A stretch of DNA of 64,000 bases from Citrobacter portucalensis (lineage in GTDB: Bacteria > Pseudomonadota > Gammaproteobacteria > Enterobacterales > Enterobacteriaceae), in NCBI RefSeq assembly GCF_002042885.1, contig NZ_MVFY01000012.1:1-64000 (forward strand), given 5' to 3'. Shown one piece after another: positions 20,262 to 28,770 of this stretch; within the stretch, counting starts at the first letter, position 1, and every line of letters begins with the position of its first letter. The notes below the pieces were generated by a model. That model did no database searches and was not told the origin of the DNA. It worked only from the letters and a program-made list of their open reading frames with translations. A program made the position numbers and the translations under genes.

Positions 20262-20756
20262 TTATTCAGCGAACGATTGTTCTTCTATTTTTTCGAGAAT
20301 ATTAATAGATGGATCGGATGCGACAACGCGTAAATCCAACGTAACACCCAGTTTATCTAACTCACGAAACGCATGAATATCGTCGTTATCTAAAGAAACG
20401 GCTTTGGTTAATTGTTTTTTACCAGGCCGCCAGGCCATGCCACCAATATTTAACGTGGCGATTTTCACGCCTTGCTTGACCATTGCTAAGGCATCCTGTG
20501 GGCGGGTAAATAGATAAAAAACGGTTTCGTTCTGGTATTGCGGATTATGGTAAACCGCGACCGCCTTTTCGATATTAACGACGTTCACTTTCATTCCCGG
20601 TGGGGCAGCCTGACGTAATAATGTGCGACGTACTTCATCGTTATAAACGTCGTCATTACAGATAATAATCCGTTGGGCATTCGCCACCTTCGACCAGACG
20701 GTGGTGACCTGACCGTGGATCAGGCGGTCATCAATACGAGCAAGGGTAATGTTCAT
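20262..20756 (-). CDS. sorB: L-sorbose PTS component EIIB
   Basis: SorB is a 164-residue mannose-family EIIB. The phosphorylated histidine lies in ARIDDRLIHGQVTTVW (His15). It accepts phosphate from SorF and passes it to incoming L-sorbose. The ATG at 20756 overlaps the sorF stop as ATGA, so translation is coupled. The open frame extends further upstream, but that part overlaps sorF and is not conserved. Confidence 0.94.
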   Translation of the reverse strand: MNITLARIDDRLIHGQVTTVWSKVANAQRIIICNDDVYNDEVRRTLLRQAAPPGMKVNVVNIEKAVAVYHNPQYQNETVFYLFTRPQDALAMVKQGVKIATLNIGGMAWRPGKKQLTKAVSLDNDDIHAFRELDKLGVTLDLRVVASDPSINILEKIEEQSFAE

Positions 20757-21163
20757 CAGAAATCCTCTTCGGCCGTTTCCAGATGCTTCCAGACGACACA
20801 GGTTTGTTGAGCAATGGTCGTCAGGTGTTCGCACAGTTCATCTACATTCATACTGCTTTGGTTGTCTACCAGCTCCAGCGCCAACGGCAGTGATAACCCG
20901 CTAATGACCCGTATCGCCGGATTGTGCATCGCCAGCGTCGCGGCAGCATTCCAGGGACTGCCACACTGTAAATCGACGGCAATCAGCCATTCATCGCCAG
21001 TGTGAATGCTTACTAACTTTTTTAGCTTTTCCACAATGTCGCTGGCGTTCTCTCCGGGAACAAATGCCACGGCTTCAACGTTGGCATCACCGTAGACCAT
21101 CTGTACCGATTCCAGCATGGCGCAGGCCAGTTTGCCGTGAGCACAGAAGATTGCATTGACCAT
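20756..21163 (-). CDS. sorF: L-sorbose PTS component EIIA
   Basis: SorF is a 135-residue mannose-family EIIA. The active-site histidine is in IFCAHGKLA (His9), and the DLQCGSPWNAA segment is typical of the fold. It receives phosphate from HPr. Start 21163 has a strong AAGGAGG site. It lies 9 nt after sorD in the operon. Confidence 0.94.
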   Translation of the reverse strand: MVNAIFCAHGKLACAMLESVQMVYGDANVEAVAFVPGENASDIVEKLKKLVSIHTGDEWLIAVDLQCGSPWNAAATLAMHNPAIRVISGLSLPLALELVDNQSSMNVDELCEHLTTIAQQTCVVWKHLETAEEDF

Positions 21164-21172
21164 AAAACCTCC

Positions 21173-21979
21173 TTAGCCGCGCGTTTTTCCGCCCGCAATG
21201 TTAGTGGTTACTCCGGTGATGTAACTGGCGCGCTCAGATAAAAGATAACAAACAAAATCAGCGACTTCGCTTAAGCGCCCTGATCGACCAATCGGGATCG
21301 CGTTCTTGGTGTAGCCCTCGCGCAGTTGTTCGACGGTGATGTTGCGGGTCCAGGCCAGCGCTTCTTCATACTCGGGGGTCCGCAGTCCGGTTTTTTCCAG
21401 AATGCCAGGTGCAATACCAACCACGCGGATGCCGTGTTTGCCCAACTCTTTCGACCAGGAACGGGTAAAACTATTCAATGCGGCTTTGGTCGCGGCGTAA
21501 CAGCTTTGACCTTCAGAACCTTCCAGTCCGCTTTCGGAAGAGACATTCACAATCACGCCGTTACGCTGTTTTATCATTTGGCGTGCCGCTGCCTGCGACA
21601 TTAAGAACACACCTTTCTGGTTGATATTAAACATTTTTTCGAAAGCAGCTTCGTTGAGTTCGTATTGCCCGGCGGGTGCTTTTTCATCGACCAGCAGACG
21701 CGGAAAATTAACGCCAGCATTATTTACCAGCCCATCAATACGTCCGTAGCGTTGGATAATTTCAGCGACAGTATGATTAACCTCTTTGGCACTGGAAATA
21801 TCCGTTGGCCAGAAATGATACCCGTCATGGCTATCGTATTTACCTTCTCCGCCATGAATATCTGCCATTTGTACATTAGCGCCTTGCGCTAATAACTCCT
21901 CGACAATCGCCAGACCAATTCCGGATGCACCACCGGTAACAATAATGACTTTGCCCTGCAAGTTTAACCACGTTTGCAT
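21173..21979 (-). CDS. sorD: D-glucitol-6-phosphate 2-dehydrogenase (sorbitol-6-P dehydrogenase)
   Basis: SorD oxidises D-glucitol 6-phosphate to fructose 6-phosphate, so sorbose carbon enters glycolysis. It is a 268-residue short-chain dehydrogenase: TGGASGIG cofactor motif (about 14-21), NNAG (about 86-89), and the catalytic Ser and YxxxK as SSESG...YAATK. Start 21979 has GGGAG 8 nt upstream; an upstream frame extension is not conserved. It is the first structural gene after sorC. Confidence 0.94.
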   Translation of the reverse strand: MQTWLNLQGKVIIVTGGASGIGLAIVEELLAQGANVQMADIHGGEGKYDSHDGYHFWPTDISSAKEVNHTVAEIIQRYGRIDGLVNNAGVNFPRLLVDEKAPAGQYELNEAAFEKMFNINQKGVFLMSQAAARQMIKQRNGVIVNVSSESGLEGSEGQSCYAATKAALNSFTRSWSKELGKHGIRVVGIAPGILEKTGLRTPEYEEALAWTRNITVEQLREGYTKNAIPIGRSGRLSEVADFVCYLLSERASYITGVTTNIAGGKTRG

Positions 21980-22048
21980 AATAAACTCCCGATTCAGATA
22001 AGGGGATCCCACATAAAATTAATTATGGCAGGACCAATTAGAATTTAT

Positions 22049-23002
22049 TTACTTCAACAATAATTCAGCGGTATGGCTGTTGGTAACTAAACAGTTAATA
22101 TAATTCCCACGTAATGCGCCTAATATCCCACTGTATTTTTCTTCACCCATTGCAATGCCAATGGAGTAACGCGCCTGTTTTAATTTATTGGTTTCGATGG
22201 AGAGCGTCTTTTCATTCATATTGGTCTCTACGGTTACACCGTTGATATCGTAAAAGCGCGAGCAAATGTCTCCGGCAACCTGGCGGGCATGCAGGTCATC
22301 ACTCTCTTCACTGCCGTAAAAAGCGTGCCAGTTGGCGCCATCACGTATCGCCGGAGATCCAATCCCGACCAGCGCGATGTCCAGATTATCCCAGTACGCA
22401 GAAATCGATTTAAAATGTCGTGACTGCATGATCCCGTTACGGATCAGCGGGTTTTCCAGCAGTGCCGGGAAATCTGCCAGGTGTGATTCCCCTTTGAGCT
22501 TTGCCGCAGCGCCGTAGGTCAGCGTATTGACATGGTAGCGGCTTTCAAGTTTGCCGGATGGTCCGCCGATAATCGGTACGCAGATCAGCTGGCGCGACTG
22601 GCTGGCAGGAGATAATCCTTCCACCAGTCCCCGTACCGCGCGGCCCCATGAGAACCCGATAATGTCCCCAGGTTCCAGTAAGCGTTCCAGCAACTGTGCG
22701 CCATGTACGCCCATCATATTAAGTTGTTCATCTTCCTGCTCGCTATCGCAGGAGACTACGACCGCCTCTTTCAGGCCAAATTTCTGTTTTAGCTGCTGTT
22801 CCAGCCACAGATTTTCGTTGTAGTCGTAATTAATGGCGATGGTGACGATACCCTGCTCGCGTCCACGTTTTAGTAACCGGCTGATCGTGGTGCGATAAAT
22901 ACCCAGCTCGCGGGCGATTTGCGCTTGTGTCATATCCTGTTCGTAATACAGCTGCGCTATTTTTACGATCAGGCGGATATCATCGCTGTTTTCCGTCGCC
23001 AT
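22049..23002 (-). CDS. sorC: sor operon regulator SorC
   Basis: SorC is the founding member of the SorC family: an N-terminal helix-turn-helix (YYEQDMTQAQIARELGIYRTTISRLLKRGR, about residues 20-49) and a C-terminal sugar-phosphate-binding domain. In Klebsiella it activates or represses the operon depending on L-sorbose. The start at 23002 has GGAG upstream and gives 317 residues. It is first in the operon, 69 nt before sorD. Inverted repeats in the upstream region are candidate operators. Confidence 0.94.
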   Translation of the reverse strand: MATENSDDIRLIVKIAQLYYEQDMTQAQIARELGIYRTTISRLLKRGREQGIVTIAINYDYNENLWLEQQLKQKFGLKEAVVVSCDSEQEDEQLNMMGVHGAQLLERLLEPGDIIGFSWGRAVRGLVEGLSPASQSRQLICVPIIGGPSGKLESRYHVNTLTYGAAAKLKGESHLADFPALLENPLIRNGIMQSRHFKSISAYWDNLDIALVGIGSPAIRDGANWHAFYGSEESDDLHARQVAGDICSRFYDINGVTVETNMNEKTLSIETNKLKQARYSIGIAMGEEKYSGILGALRGNYINCLVTNSHTAELLLK

Positions 23003-23013
23003 TTTTGGACTCC

Positions 23014-23266
23014 TGCACATTTGTGCAAATCACGAAATTGCCTTCTTGATCTGATATAACCCCATCTGTTCTCCATCTCAAAGCTATTTTCACTTATTTC
23101 AGCGCCCTGAAATGACCGATTGTGTTGCACATTTGATGTGGTGATGGCGCGTTGTCGGCACAGATGTGCATGCCTCTCTAATGTATTGATTCTGCTTGTT
23201 TTCACTCAACAAAATTGCAGGGATGGATCGCTGACACTTTTGTGTCAAAAGGTGTGACGGATCACA
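23014..23266. promoter_or_regulatory. sorC upstream region with four inverted repeats
   Basis: Visible palindromes are TGCACA-TT-TGTGCA (23014-23027), GGCACA-GA-TGTGCA (23157-23170, inner five pairs perfect), TGACAC-TTTT-GTGTCA (23232-23247) and TGTGA-CGGA-TCACA (23253-23266). A half-site TTGCACATTTGATGTG lies at 23125-23140. The first two share the form GCACA-N2-TGTGC and are the best candidates for SorC operators. The first sits next to the sorC ribosome-binding site, suggesting autoregulation. Confidence 0.55.
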
Positions 23267-23348
23267 AATAGCGCGTGGACAGTCGAACACGATTATTTTT
23301 TATCGTCCGCAAGGTAGGGTATATTTCGCTTTTAATACACAAAGTCAT

Positions 23349-23447
23349 TCAAGTTGTATCAAGGCGGCAAGGGAGCGAATCCCCGGGAGCATAGATTGCT
23401 ATGTGACCTGGGTGAGTGAGGGCAGCCAACGCAGAGACAGCTTGAAG
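23349..23447. repeat. roughly 100-bp dispersed intergenic repeat, copy 1
   Basis: The outer ends TTCAAGTTG and CAGCTTGAA are imperfect inverted repeats. Inside are GAATCCCCGGGAGC, the hairpin CATAG-ATTG-CTATG (23390-23403), then GTGACCTGGGTGAGTGAG and GGCAGCCAACGCAGAG. A second copy in opposite orientation lies at 60629-60728. Similar sequences are, from memory, scattered in enterobacterial gaps. It lies immediately before rluF, so it would be in the rluF leader if the promoter is upstream. Confidence 0.75.
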
Positions 23448-23471
23448 GATGAAGTGTATACAGGAGAAACT

Positions 23472-24347
23472 ATGCTGCCCGACTCATCTATCCGATTAAA
23501 TAAATACATCAGTGAAAGCGGAATCTGCTCGCGTCGCGAGGCGGATCGCTTTATCGAACAAGGGAATGTCTTCCTGAATGGTAAACGCGCCACCATCGGC
23601 GATCAGGTGATGCCTGGCGACGTCGTAAAAGTAAATGGTCGGTTGATTGAGCCGCGTGAAGCGGAAGATCTGGTTTTTATCGCGCTGAATAAGCCGGTAG
23701 GGATTGTCAGCACCACCGAAGACAGCGAACGCGACAACATTGTTGATTTCGTGAATCACAGCAAGCGCGTGTTTCCAATTGGTCGTCTGGACAAAGATTC
23801 TCAGGGACTTATCTTTCTGACCAACCACGGCGACCTGGTGAATAAAATCCTGCGTGCCGGTAACGATCACGAAAAAGAATATCTGGTGACGGTCGATAAG
23901 CCGGTCACTGATGACTTTATCCGTGGTATGGGGGCCGGTGTGCCAATCCTCGGCACCGTCACCAAAAAATGTAAGGTGAAGAAAGAAGCGCCGTTTGTGT
24001 TTCGCATTACGCTGATTCAGGGGCTTAACCGTCAGATCCGTCGTATGTGCGAACACTTTGGCTATGAAGTTACCAAGCTTGAGCGTACGCGTATCATGAA
24101 CGTTGGTTTGTCTGGTCTGCCGCTTGGTGAATGGCGCGACCTGACAGATGACGAACTGATCGATCTGTTCAAGCTGATTGAGAACTCGTCCTCAGAAGCC
24201 AAACCGAAGGCGAAAGCGAAGCCAAAAACCGCAGGCATTAAGCGTCCGGTGGTGAAAATCGAAAAATCAGCGGAGAAAGAGAAATCGCGCCCGGCGGCAA
24301 ACGGTAAGCGTTTTACTTCGCCGGGACGTAAGAAGAAGGGACGTTAA
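23472..24347 (+). CDS. rluF: 23S rRNA pseudouridine(2604) synthase RluF
   Basis: RluF makes pseudouridine 2604 in 23S rRNA and pseudouridine in tRNA-Tyr. It has an S4 RNA-binding domain at residues 6-65 ([21 protein letters not shown]) and a RsuA-type catalytic domain with the aspartate in [10 protein letters not shown]. The tail is Lys/Pro-rich and basic ([12 protein letters not shown]...GRKKKGR). ATG 23472 with GGAGAA upstream gives 291 residues; the frame is open further left only through the repeat. Its stop overlaps the yjbD stop by 4 nt. Confidence 0.96.
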   Translation: MLPDSSIRLNKYISESGICSRREADRFIEQGNVFLNGKRATIGDQVMPGDVVKVNGRLIEPREAEDLVFIALNKPVGIVSTTEDSERDNIVDFVNHSKRVFPIGRLDKDSQGLIFLTNHGDLVNKILRAGNDHEKEYLVTVDKPVTDDFIRGMGAGVPILGTVTKKCKVKKEAPFVFRITLIQGLNRQIRRMCEHFGYEVTKLERTRIMNVGLSGLPLGEWRDLTDDELIDLFKLIENSSSEAKPKAKAKPKTAGIKRPVVKIEKSAEKEKSRPAANGKRFTSPGRKKKGR

Positions 24348-24616
24348 CGTCTGCCGCGCGTCGGCGTATTTGCTGACCAGGAAAACGATGCTTCCGCATC
24401 CGGTTTATAGGCCTGCTTTTTCTTCAACTGGCGGGCTTTTTTAGCTTCTGCTTCGCGCAAGGCCATCAGTTTATCGATGTACTCTTTCTTGATGCTGTTG
24501 GTCTCTGCGTTGGTCAGCAGGCGACCATGCGCAATGCGCGCGCGGTCGAGCAGCGTTTTCAGTTCACGCTGTTCGCGCTCGGTCATCTCTTTTTGGGTAA
24601 TGCGGGGGAGTGCCAT
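24344..24616 (-). CDS. yjbD: conserved hypothetical protein YjbD (DUF3811)
   Basis: This 90-residue, very basic and helical protein is almost identical to E. coli YjbD ([20 protein letters not shown] start, [10 protein letters not shown] end). A long Lys/Ala/Glu-rich helix occupies its middle. Function is unknown. Convergent with rluF and overlapping it by 4 nt. Confidence 0.95.
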   Translation of the reverse strand: MALPRITQKEMTEREQRELKTLLDRARIAHGRLLTNAETNSIKKEYIDKLMALREAEAKKARQLKKKQAYKPDAEASFSWSANTPTRGRR

Positions 24617-24689
24617 AAGGGTGCCCTCTGTTAGCCGATATCCTCAGTGTACGGTAATCCAGAACCTGCTGATAGCGTCATGTATTGTA

Positions 24690-25448
24690 TTATTCAGCAA
24701 TACGTAATTTTCCGGCGAAGTCCTGCTGTGTATAGCCCGTTGTTCTGAATCGTTTGTCTGTGATGATGTTATCGATCTCTTTTAATGTGGCGATACACAT
24801 CACTCCGTCCTGGCCAAATTTTGTATGGTCGGCAAGAATTACCGACTTTTTACTCATAGCAATCATTGATTTGGCAACATAGGCTTCATCGAAGCTTTTC
24901 ACCAGCACACCATGTTGAGGTGAAATACCACCCGCGCCGATGAAGCAGATATCTGCGTGAATAGTGTTTATTTGCTGACAAACGGAGACGCCGAGATTGG
25001 CACGGAAATGGTAGTCATATTCACCACCTAATACATAAACGCGCGCTTTAAGATTATGTTCTTTTATTTTATCGGCAATTAAGGCTGAGTTAGTAATAAC
25101 GGAGTAGGCCAGAGGAGGTAATTGTTCGGCCAGAATAAGATTTGTTGTACAGGAGTCAATGAATAGAGTGTCGTGCTCGCTGACCATCCCGGCGGCAAGT
25201 TTACCAATTGCCATTTTTTCTTCGCGGTGTATATCAATCCGCGCGCCAAATTCATCTTCCTGAACAACCTGCTTTTTGACGGCTCCGCCGTGAATCTTGG
25301 TAATTTGCCCTTCAGACTCCAGGATGGAGAGATCGCGGCGAATGGTCTCTGATGTGACTTTTAGCGTTTCCGATAATTTGATAACCGTCACTTCACCGAA
25401 TTTATTTAATTCATCGAGGATATGTTTTCTTCTTTTAATCGGGTTCAT
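24690..25448 (-). CDS. DeoR-family transcriptional regulator
   Basis: The 252-residue protein starts at ATG 25448. The N-terminal DeoR winged helix is clear: KRRKHILDELNKFGEV, then LKVTSETIRRDLSILESEGQI. The C-terminal sugar-phosphate-sensing domain includes FIDSCTTNLILAEQLP and the family motif FIGAGGISPQHGVLVK. It is the last gene of a four-gene operon and overlaps the HAD gene by 14 nt. Such regulators usually repress their own operon until a phosphorylated sugar binds; the ligand is unknown. Confidence 0.9.
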   Translation of the reverse strand: MNPIKRRKHILDELNKFGEVTVIKLSETLKVTSETIRRDLSILESEGQITKIHGGAVKKQVVQEDEFGARIDIHREEKMAIGKLAAGMVSEHDTLFIDSCTTNLILAEQLPPLAYSVITNSALIADKIKEHNLKARVYVLGGEYDYHFRANLGVSVCQQINTIHADICFIGAGGISPQHGVLVKSFDEAYVAKSMIAMSKKSVILADHTKFGQDGVMCIATLKEIDNIITDKRFRTTGYTQQDFAGKLRIAE

Positions 25449-26298
25449 TATTTTCCGCCAACGTCGTGCTTTGGCGCATGGTAACTGGATGTGCAGAGCA
25501 ACGCAACCACTCCAGCGCACAGACAATACCCTCATCATCATTAGAGGCCGTCACATAGCTGGCTTGTCGTTTTACTACCTCAGGCGCATTCCCCATTGCA
25601 ATACCAATGCCGGCGGCGGAAAACATACTGATATCGTTTTGCTGGTCGCCAATCGCCGCAACTTTATCGGCTGTTATATTTAGCTGGTGCATTAACATGC
25701 TAATAGCATAACCTTTATTTATTTCGCTACGTTGGATATCAATGTAATTCTCCCCAGTGATAGTCGCTGTATAACCATAAGGCAATTTATTATTCACGTC
25801 TGCACACAACGCATTTATTTTTAACTGCTCAGTAACGAGTGTGATTTTATAAATATCTTGTCGGTTTAAAATATTACCGAGTGCTGCAGGAATAAGTGGT
25901 AATTCAAATAAACGGGCTTCATAAGTTGTCCATGGCGCTACCTGTAGGTCGCAACGATGATAAATAGCATCGGCGCTAAAAAAGTGATGAGGGCAGAGGG
26001 AAAGTGCAATATGTCGGTCAATATCCCGAAGATTCATACAAGAGAGCGCTGCAGTATGAATATTGCGCTGCTGCGCCATCTCGAGGATCTGACCTCCGTT
26101 AAAGCCTGCGCACCAGCCAAACAGCGCATTAACCTGCTGCTGCTGTAGCAGGCGCATCATAGAGGAGACCGGTCTGGCGGAACAGGCGGCCAACAGGCCA
26201 CCGCGCTGGTGGAATTCTACGAGTGCCTGACGCGTGCGTGGACTGATTGTCTTTTGCGAAGTCAGTAGTGTTCCATCCAGATCGGTGACCAGTAACAT
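25435..26298 (-). CDS. HAD-superfamily (Cof/IIB type) phosphatase
   Basis: The 287-residue protein has HAD motif I at the N-terminus (LLVTDLDGTLLTSQ, nucleophile Asp6), motif II near ACSARP, a type IIB cap, and motif IV in AAIGDQQNDISMF. These enzymes dephosphorylate sugar phosphates. Here it is third in an operon with an EIIC-like transporter, a TIM-barrel protein and a DeoR regulator, so a phosphorylated product of that pathway is the expected substrate. The C-terminus extends about 20 polar residues past the fold. Confidence 0.88.
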   Translation of the reverse strand: MLLVTDLDGTLLTSQKTISPRTRQALVEFHQRGGLLAACSARPVSSMMRLLQQQQVNALFGWCAGFNGGQILEMAQQRNIHTAALSCMNLRDIDRHIALSLCPHHFFSADAIYHRCDLQVAPWTTYEARLFELPLIPAALGNILNRQDIYKITLVTEQLKINALCADVNNKLPYGYTATITGENYIDIQRSEINKGYAISMLMHQLNITADKVAAIGDQQNDISMFSAAGIGIAMGNAPEVVKRQASYVTASNDDEGIVCALEWLRCSAHPVTMRQSTTLAENNEPD

Positions 26299-26316
26299 GC
26301 TTCTTTTCCCTTAATA

Positions 26317-27156
26317 TCAATGCGCAATAAACGGTGTGACAGCCTCTTTGGCGGCGTTGCAGACCATATTGTCGATTGCCGTACCGACGACCAGAATATT
26401 GACCCCGGTATCCTTAAACGCTTTGGCATTGGCGAGGTTAATTCCGCCTTCCGCCAGCGTCGGCACGCTTACCGCGCCGACCAGCGCCCACAGGCGATCT
26501 TTAATGGCTTGCGGAATATCACCTGCGGCTACGCCTTCGTAGCTCATACCGGTCATTAAACCAATCATGTCGACGCCAATCTCCTGCATCCGTTTTGCTA
26601 CGCTGGCGACCTCTTCTGGAGTGCGCGCAGGAATACCGAAGGTATGCAGGTCATCCGGGTGACCAATATAAGCATCAACGGTCAGGCCATACTGATGGGC
26701 GAGATTAACGATGTCCTGTAGATCGTCCCAGTCGGATTTATGAGTGTGTAAGCCATCGGCACCAGCACGAGCAATCTCCAGTATCTCTGTTTCCGTGAGC
26801 GGGACCGGTAACGTTTCGGTAAAGCCACCTGCGATACCGACGGTAATGAAGATATCGTCAGGAACCACATTACGTACGCCATGTACTGCTTCGGCCATCT
26901 GGCTGTTGGTGATTTCGTGGCGGATTTGTTCTGCCGCGTGCATGTTGCTTACCCCCTTATGCCCACGCGCCAGCGCCAGTGCGGGATGGTTCGGTTCGAG
27001 CAGCTTAACGCCCGCCTCACATACTGCTTTTGCCAGACGCGCATCGTCGCCGGTTATCCCTGTGCTGAGGATGGTCTGCCCGCCGTGCAGCGTGATGGCA
27101 TCTTTCACTTTCTGTAACGCTTTAGCGCGTTTTTTATTCATATCGCCTTTAAACAT
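26317..27156 (-). CDS. TIM-barrel protein of unknown function
   Basis: The 279-residue protein shows alternating strand/helix segments of a (beta/alpha)8 barrel. Notable stretches are QTILSTGITGDDARLAKAV, KLLEPNHPALALARGHKG, GADGLHTHKSDWDDLQDI, and near the C-terminus VPTLAEGGINLANAKAF followed by VNILVVGTAID, which look like phosphate-binding loops on strands 7 and 8. This recalls ribulose-phosphate-binding barrels such as NanE-type epimerases and KDPG-type aldolases, but no exact family is recognised. ATG 27156 has GAGG upstream; 27141 is an alternative. Second in the operon, 27 nt after the transporter. Confidence 0.7.
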   Translation of the reverse strand: MFKGDMNKKRAKALQKVKDAITLHGGQTILSTGITGDDARLAKAVCEAGVKLLEPNHPALALARGHKGVSNMHAAEQIRHEITNSQMAEAVHGVRNVVPDDIFITVGIAGGFTETLPVPLTETEILEIARAGADGLHTHKSDWDDLQDIVNLAHQYGLTVDAYIGHPDDLHTFGIPARTPEEVASVAKRMQEIGVDMIGLMTGMSYEGVAAGDIPQAIKDRLWALVGAVSVPTLAEGGINLANAKAFKDTGVNILVVGTAIDNMVCNAAKEAVTPFIAH

Positions 27157-27183
27157 GGTGTACCTCTGGTGTTGGTGTATTAA

Positions 27184-28770
27184 TTAATGGGCTGACGCGG
27201 TAGATTCTTTCTGTGCGACAGCCTTAAAACGGTTGGCAATAATGGTGGAAATACAGGTCAGGCCCATGACGGTAACCATCACAATCGCCATTTGCAGCGC
27301 ATTGCTGGATAAGAACGGAGAGGCAAATGCGGGGACATAAGCCACGCCTTTGACGTTAAATAAACCCAGCATCATGCCGCCCAGACCGGCCCAAACGATC
27401 GCTGAACCAAAGACAATTTTGTTGGCAAACATGAACGGATAGGCCGATTCAACGAAGGTCCCAAAGCCGAGGTTGATAAGCAGGCCGGGCGTCGCGACGG
27501 CTGCTTCGCTTTTTTCTCGTGGTGCGATGACGTTAGCCAGGTTGATTCCTGCTGCAACCATCACCAGGCCTACCATATCGACAGCGCCGAGGAAGCTGAC
27601 TCCGGATTTTTCCATTTCCAGGAGCACCAGCGGCAGAATGACTGCGTGATAGACTCCCCCCAGAATAGCTGGCCAGATAACCAACCCAGCCAGCAGGCCA
27701 GCAAGAATAGGGCTGAAGGCCAGCGTGCTTTCGATAGCCAGTTTGATGTAATTACCTGCTGACAGCGCCAGCGGACTCAGCAGATAGTGCATGATTAACC
27801 CAGCGGCCAGGCCTGAGATCCCACCCGCTACAATGTTGACGGTGGTCATCGGAAAGCGCCAATTCAGGCATAATTCGAACAGCCAACGAACGAAAATCCC
27901 GGCCATCAAACCACCGATGATCCCTCCAATCAGACCGCCTTCGACGGAAAGTACTCCGGCGACCACCCCGGCAACAATTGAGACTTCATCCAGTTCCGAA
28001 ATCTGTTTTGCTGCGAGAACCGCAACTAAAACCGGTAGGCCCTTCAGTAGAATTTCAAAGATATCGTTGAGTTTTTCCAGGCCCGGAATGTGACTGAGTG
28101 CGAGCACGATTGCCATGGCAATAAAGCCCGGCAGCGCAGGGATCATTATGCTGCGAATATTGAAGCGCTTAAGCAGACTTTTTCCAGAACCGCCCTGTGA
28201 AGGAGAGGCACTGCCCAACTGTGGTTTGTATTTAACGCCCCAGTGCTTACACAGTGATGCGATGAAGGAGACTGCGCGGGTTCGGCTGGTGGTACCCGTC
28301 GTGCCCGAGGTTGCGACGACATTTGCCCCTTTTGCCGCCACTAGCGCCATTGAGGTTCCGCCGGTGCCAACAATCGGTGTTTTCATTTCAACAGCTGCGG
28401 CAAAGACCGCCTGGTTGGCCTTCACCGGATCGGCGCTCATCACGATGATCCCGTCGATCTCACCGTTACGGATCATTTCAGCAATCCTGCAATCGCTCTC
28501 AACTACCGAGTCGTTCACATCTGAAAGTTTGCCCTGAAATATCCTTTGTGGTTTTTGTTGGTTTTCTGTGGTTAGTGCAAATACCGACGCTGGCGTGTGA
28601 GCTTTGGCAACGTCCATTGAGGCTTCTGCCGCAATGAACTGCACAGCGGCAATTTCCACTCCTGCGGCTTCGCACTGCTGGTAAATTTCCTGGAGTAGCT
28701 TTTCTGGTTCAGCACCACCCAGGTTGTAGAGGTTGCCTCCACTGCTTCCAATAATCGCAATTTTTTTCAT
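27184..28770 (-). CDS. EIIC-like membrane transporter with a novel-looking N-terminal domain
   Basis: The 528-residue protein has two parts. Residues 1-190 are soluble: MKKIAIIGSSGGNLYNLGG, a nucleotide-fold-like start, then GIIVMSADPVKANQAVF and a GTGGTSMALVAAKGANVVATSGTTGTTSRTRA region, assignable to no family from memory. Residues 200-520 are about ten hydrophobic segments resembling PTS EIIC (GGVYHAVILPLVLLE, GTFVESAYPFMFANK). No EIIA or EIIB active-site Cys/His motif is seen and no EIIA/EIIB gene is nearby. It heads a four-gene operon. It may be a PTS permease using phosphodonors encoded elsewhere, or a non-PTS relative. Confidence 0.72.
   Translation of the reverse strand: MKKIAIIGSSGGNLYNLGGAEPEKLLQEIYQQCEAAGVEIAAVQFIAAEASMDVAKAHTPASVFALTTENQQKPQRIFQGKLSDVNDSVVESDCRIAEMIRNGEIDGIIVMSADPVKANQAVFAAAVEMKTPIVGTGGTSMALVAAKGANVVATSGTTGTTSRTRAVSFIASLCKHWGVKYKPQLGSASPSQGGSGKSLLKRFNIRSIMIPALPGFIAMAIVLALSHIPGLEKLNDIFEILLKGLPVLVAVLAAKQISELDEVSIVAGVVAGVLSVEGGLIGGIIGGLMAGIFVRWLFELCLNWRFPMTTVNIVAGGISGLAAGLIMHYLLSPLALSAGNYIKLAIESTLAFSPILAGLLAGLVIWPAILGGVYHAVILPLVLLEMEKSGVSFLGAVDMVGLVMVAAGINLANVIAPREKSEAAVATPGLLINLGFGTFVESAYPFMFANKIVFGSAIVWAGLGGMMLGLFNVKGVAYVPAFASPFLSSNALQMAIVMVTVMGLTCISTIIANRFKAVAQKESTASAH

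Noticed and set aside
23253-23266. TGTGACGGATCACA as a CRP site for sor
   Set aside because: The half-sites are right but the spacer is 4 bp, while CRP needs 6.
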